A stretch of DNA of 64,000 nucleotides from Ctena decussata (Eukaryota; Mollusca; Bivalvia; Lucinida; Lucinidae). The translations under genes were made by a program, and so were the position numbers. The notes under the pieces are model-generated. The model was not told the origin of the DNA. It did no database searches and saw only the letters and a list, made by a program, of their open reading frames with translations. The number at the start of each line of letters is the position of its first letter. Position 1 is the first letter of the stretch. This document shows positions 45,750 through 58,007 of this stretch, piece after piece. The stretch is from positions 71,522,123 through 71,586,122 of the forward strand of contig OZ022503.1 in NCBI GenBank assembly GCA_963989385.1, in the 5' to 3' direction.

Positions 45750-46560
45750 TTTGACAATTTTACAGCCTTAATAAACCTTGAAATAGTTTGGGTTATGGCT
45801 AATACAAGATGACAAGCTCATAGAATCAACTCAGTCTATAGTTTTCTAGGAATTGATATGTTACAGACATACCGCTGATGTGCATGTGGCTTTTCTTAAT
45901 ATATCAATTTGACATTTTGTAGGTTGTGGCTAGTACTGGATGACAAATTTACATAATCAGCCCTACTGTTTCTAAGCGGTCAGTTTGAAACTTTGTACAG
46001 ATGTTATTAAATTACTGTACGAGTAAATGTGCAGCTGCTTTTTTTGAAAGGAAAATAGATATTGTTGACAAAATTACTGCATTTCCAAACTTTGAAATTT
46101 TCGGATTATGGCTGATTTATGATGGAAAGTTTGTGTAATCAACTTCCTCCACAGTTTGAAACATTGTACAGATGCTACAGACATATTGAAATGTGCATGC
46201 ATCTTTAAGAGAAAAAGTACCTTCGACAAACTTATGGCTGTCACAAACTTTGAAACGTTTACAGGTTCTGGCTAATATAGGATGAAAGTATGAGTTAAAA
46301 AAAACAAAACAAAAAAAACAAAAAAAAAAAACAAAAAAAAAAACAAAAAAAAAAACACATGTACACCAAAAAATGTCGACCAGAAACTTTGCATCGTTGT
46401 TATAGATACGCACTAAAATATATATCTTTTTGAGCAGGAAAAATGTTTCTTGACAAAATTACAGCCTTTTTAAAATTTTAAGAGGTATGGCTCAATAGGA
46501 TTGCAAATTTGCATGATTAGCGCCTACAGTTTTTTTTAAGCAATCAGTGTTTTACAGATT
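45750..46560. repeat. Tandem repeat of about 150-180 bases, about five diverged units
   Basis: GACAAATTTAC/GACAAAATTACAGCC...TTTGAAA-TTT...TATGGCTAATA-AGGATGA recurs at about 45750, 45910, 46065, 46240 and 46450, each followed by GTACAGATG-TA-A-ACAT-like blocks. Resembles the interior of the repeats at 54940. A poly-A/CAAAA tract sits at 46300-46355. Confidence 0.55.
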
Positions 46561-46976
46561 TTACATACATTTTAAAGACTGGCATTATTTTTTATTTTAT
46601 TTTATTTTTTTTGAAGAGAGGAGAGGGGATGTGGGTTAAGGGGGTTGCTATTGGCAGGGTGGGGGAACTGGCATAGTGCATGGGGCATCATTTTTGTTTT
46701 ACAGACACAATTTGCTTTTTTCTTATTTCGGATGAAATAGCTCCTTTCTATCTGCCTTTCATGCATTCCCCATTTACCATAATCACAGGCTAATTAGACA
46801 AACATTTCGGTTTATTTCTTTTTTATTGGTAGTCCCATTACCCGCACCACACCCCACATGTCTTCCATCCTGATTTTCTTCACACTATTCAAATTATTTT
46901 TATCATAATACATACCTTCCACAGTTCTGTTTTCTTTTTTTTTTCACTTTCCAGCTCTCGCTTTTCACTCCTGTTT

Positions 46977-47179
46977 GAGCCGCGACGCGACAAAAACAAT
47001 AAAGTGGTTGTGCGCCCAGTCTGATCAGAGTCTTTGCTGTCCTCATGGAGGTAGCTTAGACCCTAAGCTTCCTTTTACGCGCCTAGCGGAGAGTCTGACC
47101 GGACTGGGTGGATGCCAAGGCTGATCTGAGTCTGCGCTGGGCGCACAACCGCTTTGTTCGTTTTCTCGTGTCGCGGCTC
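46977..47179. mobile_element. Palindromic MITE family P, copy 10 (left arm shortened)
   Basis: Starts GAGCCGCGACGCGACAAAAA and ends CTCGTGTCGCGGCTC; about 30 bases (the CAGACTCAGATCAGCC block) are missing in the left arm. Confidence 0.83.
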
Positions 47180-47535
47180 ATTTCATTGTCCCCAATTCTC
47201 ACTTCCTACTTCTCAGTTCCCACTTGAAACTCCTCACTTCCTAGTCCCTAGTTCTCACTTTCTGAATCTCACTTTCGAGAAAGGTATTTTAACGGTCTTG
47301 AATTTTCTGATATGACTGCTGATATCATAAAAAATGGGGACTGTCAGAGAGAGACAGAGAGAGACGTCATGATGTTGAATCAGCTCTATGTCGAAGCTGT
47401 GTGTTCGCAGGTTTGTGGGTTACGTTGTTCAGGAAACCGAAGAACCCCCAAAAAACGTCAGCATTGAAGGGGCCACCACGGCTCTCTCACATTTTGCTGC
47501 TGGGGATCGAAACTAAAGATACTGCGGTGTCAAAT

Positions 47536-47538
<3 letters not shown>

Positions 47539-47581
<43 letters not shown>

Positions 47582-47588
47582 TGTGTGC
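47539..47588. repeat. (GT)n microsatellite
   Basis: About 23 GT units with one A interruption; the frames over it are artefacts. Confidence 0.9.
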
Positions 47589-47599
47589 AATGATAAATA

Positions 47600-50500
47600 A
47601 GCACTTGCATCATGTACACGGCATGAATGTGACCTTCACCCAGCTGAACATGCTCGAATAAGTAATTTATGGCAATGAACTTCGCGGTACAGATACTGAA
47701 AGGATTATGTAAATACCATAGACCCACAGCAGAAGCTCCTGTGTTTGATATAGACTTCTACTGTCCAAATATTCTAGATATCCAAATCAAACGGTGAAGA
47801 GAGTCCAAATTGAGGTACACGTCAAGACGACATTGAACTGACGTAGTGTGCCCGCTGAGCAGTACTGAAAGTCATCAGGGTCACATAAGAACAATTATGG
47901 AGTGCAGCTCGTACGGATGTACAGATGTATATGTTTTGCAATTTCTTTGATCAGTAAATTCTCAATAAATGAATACGGACGGAAACTACGGAATAACTTC
48001 AAACGTTGCCATCTTACAATTGCATTATTAATTTGTATGAACTCTTGTCGAAGACATAATGAGATTAGGTTTTTATGGGTAAATTGATACTATAACAGCT
48101 TGTCACAGATCTAAACAAGCCTTTTTGTCTGCCCTTTGAATCAAACACTGTTCTATAACTCCAGTTTTCATTTGCACTTACATGGTCGCACTAGTGAAAA
48201 CACGCGATACTGATGGTAATATTCTGTTGTGTGCTTCTGTTGTGGTTCGTTGATGTTACATTGTGCCATGTCCGCTTGTATATGTTCTTTGGAAATAGAT
48301 AAAAATAGATGTTGATGCTGATTTTGTTTAGGGTAGCTGAATGACCACCTGTTTGGGAAAGAGCTGCTCATTCGGTTTACCGTTCGTGTCTTTCGTTTAC
48401 TTGTGTCAATTTTTCCGCGTGTGTGCTTCTTGACAGCGGGATGTGGGGTTTGATCATTGCCTATTTTTTTACTTTACAAGAAACTACAAAATATAACACA
48501 CCAGTCAGTATGATAAACGTGATAATTTAGGTCCAGGTCTGTTCTACAAATAAGTTTGATTGACCACGGCCTTAGTAGAGCTATGATAGTGGTTGTCCAC
48601 GGTAGGATATGGAGACAAATGAGTGAAATGATAACGCCGAGATACATTTGTTGTTTGGCATTTTGTTCTTGTTTCTCCGTTTTGCTATGGTTTCCCGTGA
48701 AGTAAACGAATTAAATATAACATTACAGCGCTGGTACAGTATTTCTACTGTTTGCTAACTATGCAACGTAACTCTGTTCCTGTAAGCAGGAAACTGAACA
48801 GCTCTTCGCAAATCACCATTTTCAAAATATTTTTTTCTTACTAAATTTCATTTGGCAGTACATAATCATACGTAATTCCTTCTTAAAAGTTCCTAGAAAA
48901 TACTTTGAATTAACACCAATATGAAATGGAATAACAATTTTACGACTTATATGTAAATTAGCTAAATAGACAACCAGATCGCTTCTTATGGTCACGTGAT
49001 CATGCCTAGGTAACCTTCTATTTCGAAAACGTGATAAAGGCGCTAACTAAATTTTATTCTGGCCGATCATGCCATTTCGATCGGGGTCTGATTCTCATAC
49101 TTTTTAGTTTCATGAATTAGATTATAATGCAATTGTACACCAAAAAACTAACTCGAGCCTTCTCTGATTTCAAAAACCTTTTAATATTCTTGATCGGCAG
49201 CTTCAACATAGGAAAAACAGCGAACGACGAAACAATGGACAGTGTGCAACCATTTATCTGACGCCTTCTGAAGTGTTTTCACAAGATAGCTAGACAACAC
49301 AGCTGCAATTACATGTATATGCCTGTCAAGGCACTTAATGAAGAAACACTTTTCAGACGGATGGATATCTGTTTCCAAGGGCCCTTTGACTGAAAGGAAA
49401 ATCGCATGCAAAGCGGCTAAAAAGTTGAAGGCATAGCCTCTTTCTTCACTAAGTCCGAGTTATGAATCTACCTCATAAATCCGCGCATCATGGCTGGCCT
49501 CATTCGTTGTAAGTTATAATTGTTGCCCAACTACAAACCAAATGTGAATGCTACACTGACATATTCACCTTGTCCTTTATTTACTGAATGCCGCCATTTT
49601 CTGTTCCTCCTTCAAGAAAAGTTTCCTGGGAGGTAATACATTTCGTGTACCTTTCAGGCTGCATACCAGTAAAACATAAAATGTCAAGGACTCTTTGTGC
49701 GGCGGATTCAGGAGTGCCCACAGATTTTTTTTTTACTTAATAATATATTTTTCTAAAAACATATATATTTTAAAATATAAATCGACTTTGATAGTGACAT
49801 CTGCAGGCTTTTCAAAAATTTCTCTGTGCATATATACCATTTTACGCGTTTTTTTAATTTAAATAAACCTTCTATAGAATGAAATATCTGGCATTCTGTC
49901 ATATAAATGTTTGTTTATTTAATGCTAAAAGAAGTACTTTTAACAAGTAGTATAAAACGAAAACGTAGGTAGTCGGACTTAGTTACCTATATTGACGAAC
50001 AGAGAGGAAGTGCTGTTTTGAAGAAACTTCTTTGTCCGTTGCCATGGAAACTAATGGGACTATGAAAAAAGAAGACCACTTTCAATTAACAGCTTTTGGT
50101 CTTCTACTCAAATATATTAATTTCAACAGAATTCATAATTATGCGTGGTCAGCAAATTCTGGTGACTACGGGGACTTTCTCTTAATAATCGAGCCGCATC
50201 AAATGACTTTCAACAATAGGGCAGTTTTTTCACATGATATTCATATCATCATTATCGTTTAGATCGAGTCTATAAAGGGCTCACTGTTTGCTGCATGGTT
50301 TGGACATATTTCACAGATGGCTGGTGTATTTATTACACGACTATTCACGACCTTTTGAAAGAATATGGATTCACTTCACTTTTACACATCGTTAATGTGG
50401 GTAAAATATGCTACTATCTTAGGATACCAGGTATACACGAATCGTTGATCATCAATGCACGCAATTAAAAAAAAAGAATTCCGTTTGCAAATAGAAAAGG

Positions 50501-50760
50501 CAGCATGCGGAGAACCTCCGATACATCTAGTCTGTGATTCGAATACTGACGCTTTCAGAAACGCATGCATTTAATATGCATGGGCGCACCTTCATGCTTA
50601 GTTAGGGGACAACGTTAGCTTGACGGGACGATATAGCCTATCCAAAATGGGGTCTTTTGCTCTATCGTTTTAAAAGTTCATGAGATATTTGGTTGTGAGG
50701 TATCGCTGGAAGTTCATGATTATAAATGGTCATGATTCGCCAACTTTAAACACTTAACAA
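47600..50760. other. Intronic, nothing supported
   Basis: The 48354-48436 segment repeats 26123-26205. Frames at 49181-49411 and 50032-50262 show no known domain. No RNA gene or intact element was found in these 3.1 kb. Confidence 0.4.
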
Positions 50761-50762
50761 AT

Positions 50763-50981
50763 GAGCCGCGACACGAGAAAAACAACAGAGTGGTTGTGCG
50801 CCCAGTGCAGACTCAGATCAGCCTGGGCATCCGCCCAGTCTGATCAGAGTCTTCGCTATCCGCATGGAGGCAGCCTAGACCCTTAGCTACCCTTTAAGCG
50901 CTTAGCGAGTCGTCTGATCAGACTGAGCCTATGCTCAGGCTGATGGGCGGGCAACCACTTTGTTTTCTCGTGTCGCGGCTC
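50763..50981. mobile_element. Palindromic MITE family P, copy 11
   Basis: Starts GAGCCGCGACACGAGAAAAA and ends TCTCGTGTCGCGGCTC. The right arm lacks the GTCTGCGCTG block. Confidence 0.85.
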
Positions 50982-51057
50982 AAATAACACAGCTTTGAGT
51001 TTTCCAGGCCTCTCCAAAGTATCTTGAGTGCAAGTGCATGTTACATTTATTTCCCTA

Positions 51058-51160
51058 CAGGCACAAAACGTTTAATTAAAAATGAACTAACGTTGAATCA
51101 ACGTCATGACGTTGAATAAACGTTGATTCAACATTAATTCAGCGTTGTGTGCCCGATGGG
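51058..51160. mobile_element. Small palindromic repeat (GTTGATTCAAC family), copy 3
   Basis: CAGGCACAAAACG...AACGTTGAATCAACGTCATGACGTTGAATAAACGTTGATTCAAC...GTTGTGTGCCCGATGGG; symmetrical about TCATGA. Confidence 0.65.
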
Positions 51161-51480
51161 TTTACTGCACTGACAATTTGTGCGGGTCCTAAGAAGAAGA
51201 ATGATCACTCGTCTAACCCCTCGTATTCAAGAGCCGCCAAATGTTAAAGCATGGAAAAAACATGTGAAATACCTATGTTTATCATATGACGTCGCATCTG
51301 AGAGTGTAATAAAGGTATGCAATAAAATCGATTATCCACCAGTGGATTAAATATGCAAATTACGTCGCAGCGTTATGCGTTGGCGTCCATAAAAACGTCG
51401 GTTTTTCCAATGGGGAAATTATGACGTTTTAGTGCAAAATTAGCTAATAAAATGCGATTTTAGTGTCATATGATAAGTAG

Positions 51481-51625
51481 AATCTTGCGTTCGGGCTCCT
51501 GTATTATTGAATTTATTAAACTCCTTGGGGAAAAACGATAAGATGCTCGGCATAACCTCGCATCTTATCTTTTTCCCCAATTCGTTTAATAAATTCAATA
51601 CTACATGAGCACTCATGTAAGATCC
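51481..51625. repeat. Palindrome directly before GPCR exon 2
   Basis: Left ATTGAATTTATTAAACTCCTTGGGGAAAAACGATAAGATGC pairs with right GCATCTTATC-TTTTTCCCCAATTCGTTTAATAAATTCAAT. It ends about 28 bases before exon 2, leaving room for only a polypyrimidine tract and acceptor. A branch point may lie inside or very close to the palindrome. Confidence 0.7.
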
Positions 51626-51653
51626 TCTATGTATACATTATGTTCTATTACAG

Positions 51654-51817
51654 ATTATGTGTGGTGTCTGGATCTACTTTGACTTCGCTATGACGTTTGC
51701 CTCTGTATTTACGCTGGTAGCTATATCGCTGGACAGGTACTGGTGTGTGACGTGGGCTGTTCATTACAAACTACACAACACTATCAGGAAAACAGTCATT
51801 GTTCTTGGCGTCGTATG
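51654..51817 (+). CDS. Aminergic-type GPCR, exon 2 (TM3, DRY motif, start of TM4)
   Basis: The acceptor is TTCTATTACAG and the donor TATG|GTAAGT. The 164 bases follow exon 1 in phase 0 and end two bases into the codon of W164. It holds C112 (3.25, disulfide partner), D119 (3.32, the amine-binding aspartate of aminergic receptors), and D136-R137-Y138 (3.49-3.51) in SLDRYWCVTWAVHYKL. SLDRYW is typical of amine receptors. TM4 begins with RKTVIVLGVVW. No stop in frame. Confidence 0.92.
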
Positions 51818-52289
51818 GTAAGTAATTAAGTATAGCTGTACATGTACATGCGCTCGAATTCCGAATACGTAGTAATAAGCTAAAGGAAGAATAACAGTCC
51901 TTTTCTATTCTATTATTTCAAGCCATGAATATAATAAACAAGGCTTATTTTAAACTTTTTACAGCAAGCCCATTACGTACTTTTAAAGTCTTAATGATTC
52001 GGAACTGTTTTGAGTCTGATACAGGAACTAATTCAGACAAGAGAGAAATCATGCAGTAACATAAGAAACATAATTAGACATTCCTTAATAATCCCCAGGC
52101 CAGCCATACAGAAAAAAGAAGTCATTTACTAAGTAATTCCGCCTTTCATGCACGAATAAAAAACATAAGTAAAATAAAATATAACAACTAAATATACATA
52201 AATGAAAAAATAAAACAATAACACAAAAATTCTTTAAACAATAAAACCGAAATTCATTGGAAGCAATTAGAGGTTGTTTGATGGGAGAT

Positions 52290-52920
52290 TATGGTAAAAG
52301 GACAGAAGCTTGGAACAGTTACAAGCTTCACGTAGCTTGGAGCAATTGTACCAGATGAAGGCTCAAAACCGGAGGCTCTCTCAAGGAGTGCAGCTGAAGC
52401 CAATATGGAGAGATAGCAACATACACTATATCTCTTGGATCAAAGGTGAAACTGATGCGCTCTCTTGTCATATCCATTTTTTTATGTATGCCTGTGAGCA
52501 ATGAACTTTGACAGAAGGGTTAGAGAAAAGGACACAGGCCTTTGAGATGAGACGCCACCGAAGGTTACTGGTCATTTTGTATAACCAATGAGGAGGTTCG
52601 CAGAAAGATCCAAGCAGCCATTGGAGAATACGGCCAACTCCTGACCTTGGTCAAGAAACGGAAACTGCGGTGGTTTGGCCATGTCTCAAGGTCTTCTGGT
52701 TTAGCGAAGACAATTCTGCAGGGCACAGTGAAAGGAAAGAGAACGAGAGGTAGGCAGAAGAAGAGGTGGGAAGACATTAATAAGCAGTGGACAGAGATGG
52801 ATTTTGCTAGTTCAACTAGGGCAGCTGAAGACAGGACTAAGTGGGAATGGATTGTTGTAGAGTCATCTGTGGTGCCTCAACGACCTCACAAGGTCATGGG
52901 ATAGACAAGACTAGATTAGA
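52290..52920 (+). mobile_element. LINE RT relic, copy 5 (3' end)
   Basis: The frame 52647-52904 reads VKKRKLRWFGHVSRSSGLAK...GKRTRGRQKKRWEDINKQWTEMDFASSTRAAEDRTKWEWIVVESSVVPQRPHKVMG, the best preserved end of this LINE. The 3' end has GGTCATGGGATAGACAAGACTAGATTAGACTAG. Upstream parts are frame-broken. The RWFGHV and GR-KKRW blocks are a common C-terminal mark of this non-LTR group. Confidence 0.78.
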
Positions 52921-53730
52921 CTAGTCCCCGTCTCGATGAAGTAAGGTCCAATGTCGGTATTGGACATCCATGTTCCTGCTAATATGCATGGTTCATCCTA
53001 AAATCTGCTGGAATATTTTTAAAGGTCCGAGCCCATTTACATGTTGCAACGGTAGCACAATGGGATTGGCGGCGGCTTGTTATGCTAGCGGTCTTGGTTT
53101 GTATCCAGCTACCGTTTACAAGGTTCCACTGCACATAGCCTTTGACTATCAGCCCGCTATATGGTCAATACGCCTGAAATTACATGTTTATTGAAAGGGG
53201 CCATAAAACCGCAAGTTTGTTTACGTTTTATACCACATTCGCTATCTTTTTCATCTCATCTGCAACTATTAGCTATAATACATTACCCAGCGCATATCTA
53301 GCGGTAAGCTGTTTTTCAGCTACACCGAATATCTCTGCATAAGTGGATGGAGCTTCGAAAAATAAATCTTTATAAATAAGAATAATAATAAGAAAAATAA
53401 CAACAAAAAAAGCAGATATGTACGTACTCCGAACGAACTAGCAGCTTCATGAAAATGAGGCCAGAAATCGTTATAAAGCAGTCAGATCAGGCTTTTGATC
53501 GAACATTTCTGGCGGATTATTAGGGTTCACACGGTAGCGTCCACAGACAGATCGCATAAACAATCCTTTGTTGTTTTCTTTGAATAAAAGAACGGAAAAC
53601 AGAAGAAACCCCATTGCGTTTCAGATGCTTTAAAGTTTATTCATTTTCACCACACGTACGGGTGCTCGCAAATTCATTTTCACCGAGGGGAATCCCTGAA
53701 CCACTCTTGCTCCATTTAGATTCTTGATTG

Positions 53731-53805
53731 CTTGTTTTGGGTTTAACGGCCCTTTGAGACAGTATTTCAGTCAATATCGGTCCGTCTACCAGAGAGAGGG
53801 AGAAA
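53731..53805 (-). mobile_element. SINE family A, copy 4 (3' fragment)
   Basis: GGGTTTAACGGCCCTTTGAGACAGTATTTCAGTC-ATATCGG is the inverse of the 3' block of the copy at 60530. Confidence 0.6.
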
Positions 53806-53814
53806 GACAAGAAA

Positions 53815-54178
53815 TAATAGACGAGATAAAAAAATGTGTACTGTGGTATGAAAACTTAGTCGGTGACCTACTAAGTTTTACATCGAGTCACACTGTGAAG
53901 TTTTTGAAGAAAAAAGACCTTTATTTTCTCATAATGAAGGGTCCTATCTCAGACAGACGTGCAAAAAGAGTGAGTTTACTACCAATAAATGCCTTAATAA
54001 CGTCGGGAGCAAAATGAGACAATTCGACGTTTTTTGAAGTCACATATTTTGAAAACGACATCGATAAGCCCCCTTCTTATTACATTTCCTGTAAGAGGAA
54101 CTAAAAATGCACAATATAGGTGAGTATGATTAAAATCATGTGTTTTGTAAATTCCTCCGATTCCTCCCACTTTAGCCT
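53815..54178. mobile_element. Fragment related to the TTAA element at 35008-36694
   Basis: Shared blocks in order: GTCGG-GACCTACTA, TTTTCTCA-AATGAAGG, ATAACGTCGGG, TTTTGAAAACGACATCG, AAAATCATGTGTTTTGT and an end AATTCCTCC...CCTCCCACTTTA. This matches the right third of the element. The left part is absent or replaced by the SINE fragment. Confidence 0.6.
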
Positions 54179-54929
54179 TGCTGAAAACACGGCTAAAAAG
54201 CATTTTTCTGATGAGATCTAATTTGTATTGTTTTATTTCAAGCATTGATGAAGGTTTAGAACTACAAAATATCTTTATCTACATCCTTTTATGCAATATA
54301 AACTTCTTTGTAATAATTTTGGAATAGAAGTCGTTAACTTTAAACACCAATGACGTAACATTAGACGTACCATCACCAGTCATGCGTTATTGTATTTCAT
54401 GGGGGTGGGGTAAAGTTAACGTCATTATTTAAAAAACGAAACGGTAAACCCCTAACTGTCTTTGTATTGTTCCACAAAAGGTTATTTACAGAACACAATA
54501 TTTAAACTTTGTCGTTTTTTAAAGAGTCAATTTTTCGAAATTCGATGTCAAACCAAGATTTTTAGTATTTTTTGAAATTTGAAAAATAAGTGTTTCGCTG
54601 GTAAAAAATTGTAACATTGAAGCAAAGTTAGACTGATGTTCATACAGCTTTGAAGAGCTCAAGCTGCTTGTACGTTTTAAACAAAATTTGATTTTCTCTC
54701 TAAAATATTAATGTCTGAATCGTTAAAAATGATGCGTTTTCTGCACCCTGCTTCTGGTGGCAAAACTGCAATACCGTCACGTTTTCAGACGTCACACCTG
54801 ACAACGCATTACAGCATTTCCAAAATATAATTTCAGTTTCGCATGCAGATATGTTTGAAAATTTATAAAATGCTTTGTACATGATCAAAAACGGAATTTT
54901 TCTAAAATCGAGTTAAAGTATGGTTCCAC

Positions 54930-55750
54930 CTTAAATGACAGTTTGTTGTACCCACGATATCTCCGAAGCTAATGGATGGAATTTCACCAAACTTTCACGG
55001 ACACAGTATTGAGACAAATATACAAGCTGTTCAGATTTAAGTGACATTCACCTCATTTTCAAGGTCGCTGGAGAACTTAGATGACAATTTCTTGTACCCA
55101 TGATATCTCTTGAACCGGTGGATGGAATTTTACCAAACTTTCATGGATACAATATTAAGGCAAGTTTACAAGCTGTTTAGATTTTAGTGACATTGACCTC
55201 ATTTTCAAGGTCACAGGAGGATTTAGATATGTGAAAATTTCTCCAAAGTTTATATATGCTTTTGGTTTGATTTCCACTTTACTTTCATAGATATACCTTT
55301 CTGACAACCTCTTGCAATCTTAAAAATGAGTTATATCTTGAACCAGTTGACGGATATTCAGCAGGCTTGCTTGAATATATATGAGCCGCGACACGAGAAA
55401 ACCAACAAAGTTGTTGTGCGCCCAGCACAGAGTCAGATCAACCTGGGTATTCGCCCAGTCTGTTCAGACTCTTCGCTAAGTGCTTAAAGGGTAGCTAAGG
55501 GACTGAGCTACCACCATGCGGACAGCGAAGACTCTGAACAGACTGTGCGGATGCCCAGGCTGATTTGAGTCTGCGCTGGGCGCACAACCACATTGTTGGT
55601 TTTCTCGTGTGGCGGCTCATATATTTGTGACAATTTAAGATATGTTTAGCAGTTGGTGACCCCGACACATTTTTCAAGAACATAGTCTTCTCTGTAGGAT
55701 ATCTTTAGAACCAGTGGATGGATTTTCTCCAAACTTGCATGGATATTTTA
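54930..55750. repeat. Diverged 130-base tandem repeat, interrupted by MITE copy 12
   Basis: TTGTACCCA-GATATCTC...GGATGGAATTT-ACCAAACTTTCA-GGATACA...CAAGCTGTT-AGATTT-AGTGACATT-ACCTCATTTTCAAGGTC occurs at 54945-55070 and 55090-55210, with weaker units at 55225-55380 and 55620-55745. Confidence 0.6.
55383..55618. mobile_element. Palindromic MITE family P, copy 12
   Basis: Starts GAGCCGCGACACGAGAAAAC and ends TCTCGTGTGGCGGCTC, full length, inside the tandem repeat. Confidence 0.87.
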
Positions 55751-56936
55751 TTTGTACAGTTTTTTTATTCATTGGAGGGGATAGGAAATGGACTGATGGG
55801 GGAGGGGGAACATCAGTTTTTCTTTGAAAAACATTTATAGTTAGCCATGTTGTTAAACTAATAAAATATCCTAAAGTGTCTCATGGGAAGTTTTCAAATT
55901 GTTTAGGTCATGACCAGCTTTCGATATCATGAACTTGAATAAAATGGTAAAATACAATGTACATTCGTCTGGGGAGAGACAGAGGTGACCATTCAGTATC
56001 CCGATTATGTTAAACATACAGCGCTTGTCAGGAAGACCAGATAAAAATATCTTATTTTGCTGGGCAGTTCATCAAAAACTTGTTATCCCTATTTTTGTCA
56101 ATTAAATGACTCAATATTAGCACATAAATTTACTTATAACTAAACCTGATATGATATTTTGTGTTAAGTAACGTTACAATGGTTATAATCAAACTACCAT
56201 GGATGCAAGGCAAAAAAAGCAACAGTAAAAGTAATGACGCATTGATTGTACGAGGCCAGAATAAGAGTAAAAAAAAACTGCGGGGGACCCAAAGACAAAA
56301 GAAAGCCAGAGTGAAAGCTCAACTCCCGGAAATGCAATGACAAAAAGCTACAGTAAAAGCACACTACTGGAAATGCAATGCCCAAACAAAGCCAGAGTAA
56401 CGGTAAGTTACCGGGACGCAATGATAGTACGATGCCACATTCAAAGTAAACTATCGCGAGCGCAAAAGACACAACAAAGCCATCCAAGCAAGAGTAAAAC
56501 TAACGACACAATGACAGTGTGAAGCTGGAGTACAGCTAATCTATCGGGGACGCAAAGACAAAACGAAGCCAAAATAAATTTAAAGTAAACTACCGGGACG
56601 CAATGATAGTACGATGCCACGTTCAAAGTAAACTACCGTGGGCGCAAGACCAAACCAAGCCATCTAAGCAATAGTAAAAGTAATGACGCTATGACGGTAT
56701 GAAGCTGCAGTACAGCTAAACTACTACGGACGCAAAGACAATACGAAACCAAAATAAATAAATAAAACAAAGCTGAAGTAAAAGTATATTTCCGAAGATG
56801 TAATAACAAAACAAAGCAAGAGTAGAAGTTATCTACTGGGACTCATTTACAAAACTAAGCCAGCCTGAGCTTAAAAGTGCCGGGGAGGCGATGACAAATC
56901 GAAGACAGATTTATTAACGGTTAAACGTAACTACCA

Positions 56937-57172
56937 GGGTTCGAGGATATAAAACTTGAGAATAATCTCAAACTCAAAACAAAGCACACTGATTGGCTGC
57001 TTCCGAGCATGTGCATGTAACTACCAGGGTTCGAGGTTATAAAACTTGAGAATAATCTCAAACTCAAAACAAAGCATACTGATTGGCTGCTTCCGAGCAT
57101 GTGCTCGGAAGCAGCCAATCAGTGTGCTTTATTTTGAGTTTGAGAATGTACTCAAGTTTTATAACCTCTGAG
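56937..57172. repeat. 80-base direct duplication followed by an inverted third copy
   Basis: GTAACTACCAGGGTTCGAGG starts at 56937 and again at 57017. After a GAGCATGTGCTC centre (about 57096-57107) the unit returns inverted, GGAAGCAGCCAATCAGTGTG...CTCAAGTTTTATAACCTC, to about 57170. The two direct copies differ at few positions, indicating recent duplication. Confidence 0.75.
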
Positions 57173-57592
57173 CCAGGACGCAATGGCAGTACGAAGCAAC
57201 AGTAAACTAGGCCTACATGTATACCACCGCAGGCGCGATGACAAAACGCCAGAACTTAAGTTAAATACTGAGACGCAGCAAGATTAAAATTAACTACCGT
57301 GAACGCAATGACGAAACAAAATCACAGAAAAAGTAAACGGTCGATGATGCAATGACAAAATGAACCATTGTGTGAGAGTAAAAAAGCGGGACGCAACGGC
57401 AAAACAAAGAGAAACATACGCTACCAAGACGCAACAACGAAACGAAGTAAAAATAAACTACTAACTACCAGTGACAAAACGACAAAGCGAAGCCAGTATA
57501 GATAAAAACTACAGGGCACGCAATGACAAAACGAAGCAAGTGGAAAAAGACTACCAAGGACTCAATGGCAAAACGAAGCTTCAGTCAGAGTA

Positions 57593-58007
57593 CTGTAAAA
57601 CACTCAATATCTGCGGTATCAAAATTTCGCGATTTTATAAAAATGACATATTGGCGCATTTTAATTTTGGCGTTCATGATATACCATGGCTTCAGATAGT
57701 AAAGAAAAGTAAAACTGAAACATTTCATTTTTCCTTTTTTTTTTTTATTAAACTATACATTGTGGCATCTATTAGAATCGCCTCATCGAGGCGATTCTAA
57801 TGGGATGCCACAATGTATAGTTTCAGTAAACGGTATAGAAAATATCTCAAGTATTCACCAGGTTCTCCTTTTTTATGTGCCTCGGTTGGGCTGTGCCTAA
57901 TATGTGTATTGAAACTCAAATATTGGCGTACTCATATTTTAGCGCTCTTTGCCTTAACCGCCAATATCGCCAAAATTCAGTAACCGCCAAATATAAATGT
58001 TTTACAG
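57593..58007. mobile_element. MITE with CTGTAAAAC ends and TA flanks, with nested hairpin
   Basis: The ends CTGTAAAACA and its inverse are flanked by TA at 57591-57592 and 58008-58009. Inner GCGGTAT/TTGGCG-TT blocks match mariner-type MITEs. A near-perfect hairpin, ACTATACATTGTGGCATC...GATGCCACAATGTATAGT, at 57750-57824 is nested inside it. Confidence 0.7.

Larger units (their letters stand above)
12257..51653 (+). other. GPCR intron 1 (about 39.4 kb)
   Basis: The donor is CAG|GTAAGT and the acceptor TTCTATTACAG|ATT, phase 0. The intron contains eleven copies of the 235-base palindromic family, the Merlin element, the TTAA element, the minisatellite with nested SINE, LINE pieces and many MITEs, all listed separately. 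No further host exon was recognised in it: no frame shows GPCR or other domain similarity apart from transposon proteins. Confidence 0.85.

Noticed and set aside
47401..47661. Frame with a Cys-Val repeat
   Set aside because: The repeat is the (GT)n microsatellite read in frame.
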